Positions 5,509-5,618 of a stretch of DNA of 5,618 nt are shown in pieces. Position numbers and translations under genes: made by a program. The stretch is from Bacillota bacterium (GTDB lineage Bacteria; Bacillota; Sulfobacillia; Sulfobacillales; Sulfobacillaceae), in NCBI GenBank assembly GCA_021820675.1, contig JAKADI010000157.1, positions 1 through 5,618 of the forward strand, written 5' to 3'. Position 1 is the first letter of the stretch; every line of letters begins with the position of its first letter. The notes under the pieces are model-generated. The model saw only the letters and a program-made list of their open reading frames with translations. It had not been told where the DNA came from and did not search any database.

Positions 5509-5548
5509 TGTCAACGGACTTTTCGCTACGGAGCCGAGTCAATTGACA
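5509..5548. repeat. 40-nt imperfect hairpin beside the transposase remnant
   Basis: TGTCAA (5509-5514) pairs with TTGACA (5543-5548), GACT (5517-5520) with AGTC (5537-5540), and GCT (5525-5527) with AGC (5532-5534) around an ACGG loop. Small internal loops separate the blocks, giving 13 base pairs in total. A ten-base palindrome, GTCAATTGAC (5538-5547), lies within its right arm. It may be part of a transposon end or a regulator site. Confidence 0.55.
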
Positions 5549-5557
5549 CTCGTTTTA
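5541..5557 (-). repeat. Candidate right terminal inverted repeat of the Tn3-like element
   Basis: On the minus strand, reading inward from 5557: TAAAAC, GAG, TGTCAATT, the gapped partner of 3541-3561. Just inward the minus strand reads GCGAAAAGTCCGTTGA (5525-5510), which resembles the inner part of the classic Tn3 repeat (CGAAAACTCACGTTAAG). If this is a Tn3 end, the 38 bp starting at TGTCAATT would be its natural extent. Low certainty. Confidence 0.35.
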
Positions 5558-5618
5558 TTGGCCTCTCTTCTTTCTGCCTGGAGATCGCGGGAGGGTTGGA
5601 TTATTTGATGGAGTTCTA

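Larger units (their letters stand above)
5418..5618. other. Region upstream of the transposase remnant, no recognisable gene
   Basis: The stretch holds the transposase ribosome-binding site (5425-5428, minus), a 40-nt imperfect hairpin (5509-5548) and a candidate transposon end. From about 5498 one plus-strand frame stays open to the window edge, including RYGAES and GGLDYLMEF, and GGGAGGG (5589-5595) precedes an ATG at 5608. This may be the start of a gene continuing beyond the window, but I do not recognise it and found no convincing promoter. Confidence 0.35.

Noticed and set aside
3491..5532. TGTC-N12-GCTACGGA occurs in direct orientation at 3491-3514 and 5509-5532, on both sides of the transposase.
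   Set aside because: Only about 14 of 24 positions agree and the spacer is unrelated; it may be chance. It is noted in case a genome search shows a repeat.
5291..5608. A 105-codon plus-strand frame overlapping the transposase start.
   Set aside because: Its first 40 or so codons are antisense to the conserved transposase N-terminus, and no family or ribosome-binding site supports it.

Overview
The window looks like chromosomal DNA of a mid-GC, spore-forming member of the Bacillota. Three things support this. The gene order tmk, darA, holB, GIY-YIG gene, rsmI, then a convergent abrB is a compacted form of the Bacillus subtilis replication-origin-proximal cluster. The AbrB protein carries the Cys-X2-Cys pairs seen in clostridial-type homologues. 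A perfect Spo0A box lies in the abrB leader. A Sulfobacillus-like acidophile would fit the base composition, but that is a guess; no rRNA or other strong taxonomic marker is present.

Positions 1-2825 (+) hold a tight housekeeping operon: thymidylate kinase (5' end cut by the window edge), the c-di-AMP receptor DarA/PstA, a short DNA polymerase III delta' subunit, a small GIY-YIG protein and the 16S rRNA methyltransferase RsmI. Genes 2-5 overlap one another by 10-14 nt, so one transcript and translational coupling are likely. The operon combines dTTP synthesis, clamp loading, second-messenger sensing and ribosome maturation. Several genes that separate these in B. subtilis (yaaR, ricT, yabA, yabB) are absent.

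Positions 2822-3138 (-) hold abrB, the transition-state regulator. It faces rsmI and the two stop codons interlock. Its control region is unusually readable: a sigma-A type promoter with an extended -10, a perfect 10-bp inverted repeat whose arms flank the -10 and contain TGGAA, and a Spo0A box just downstream of the predicted start.

Positions 3139-3626 have no convincing gene. They contain an orphan ribosome-binding site with a five-codon frame, where metG would be expected by synteny, and a strong bulged hairpin.

Positions 3627-5417 (-) are a decayed Tn3-family transposase. It has two compensating frameshifts and an internal deletion that removes the catalytic DDE core but keeps the N-terminal and C-terminal ends. 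Diverged inverted repeats at about 3541-3561 and 5541-5557 may be its ends. The last 200 bases hold a 40-nt hairpin and no recognisable gene.

I found no CRISPR array, tRNA or rRNA, and no new defence or biosynthetic system. The most unusual points are the type I-like thymidylate kinase, the abrB control region and the core-deleted transposase.
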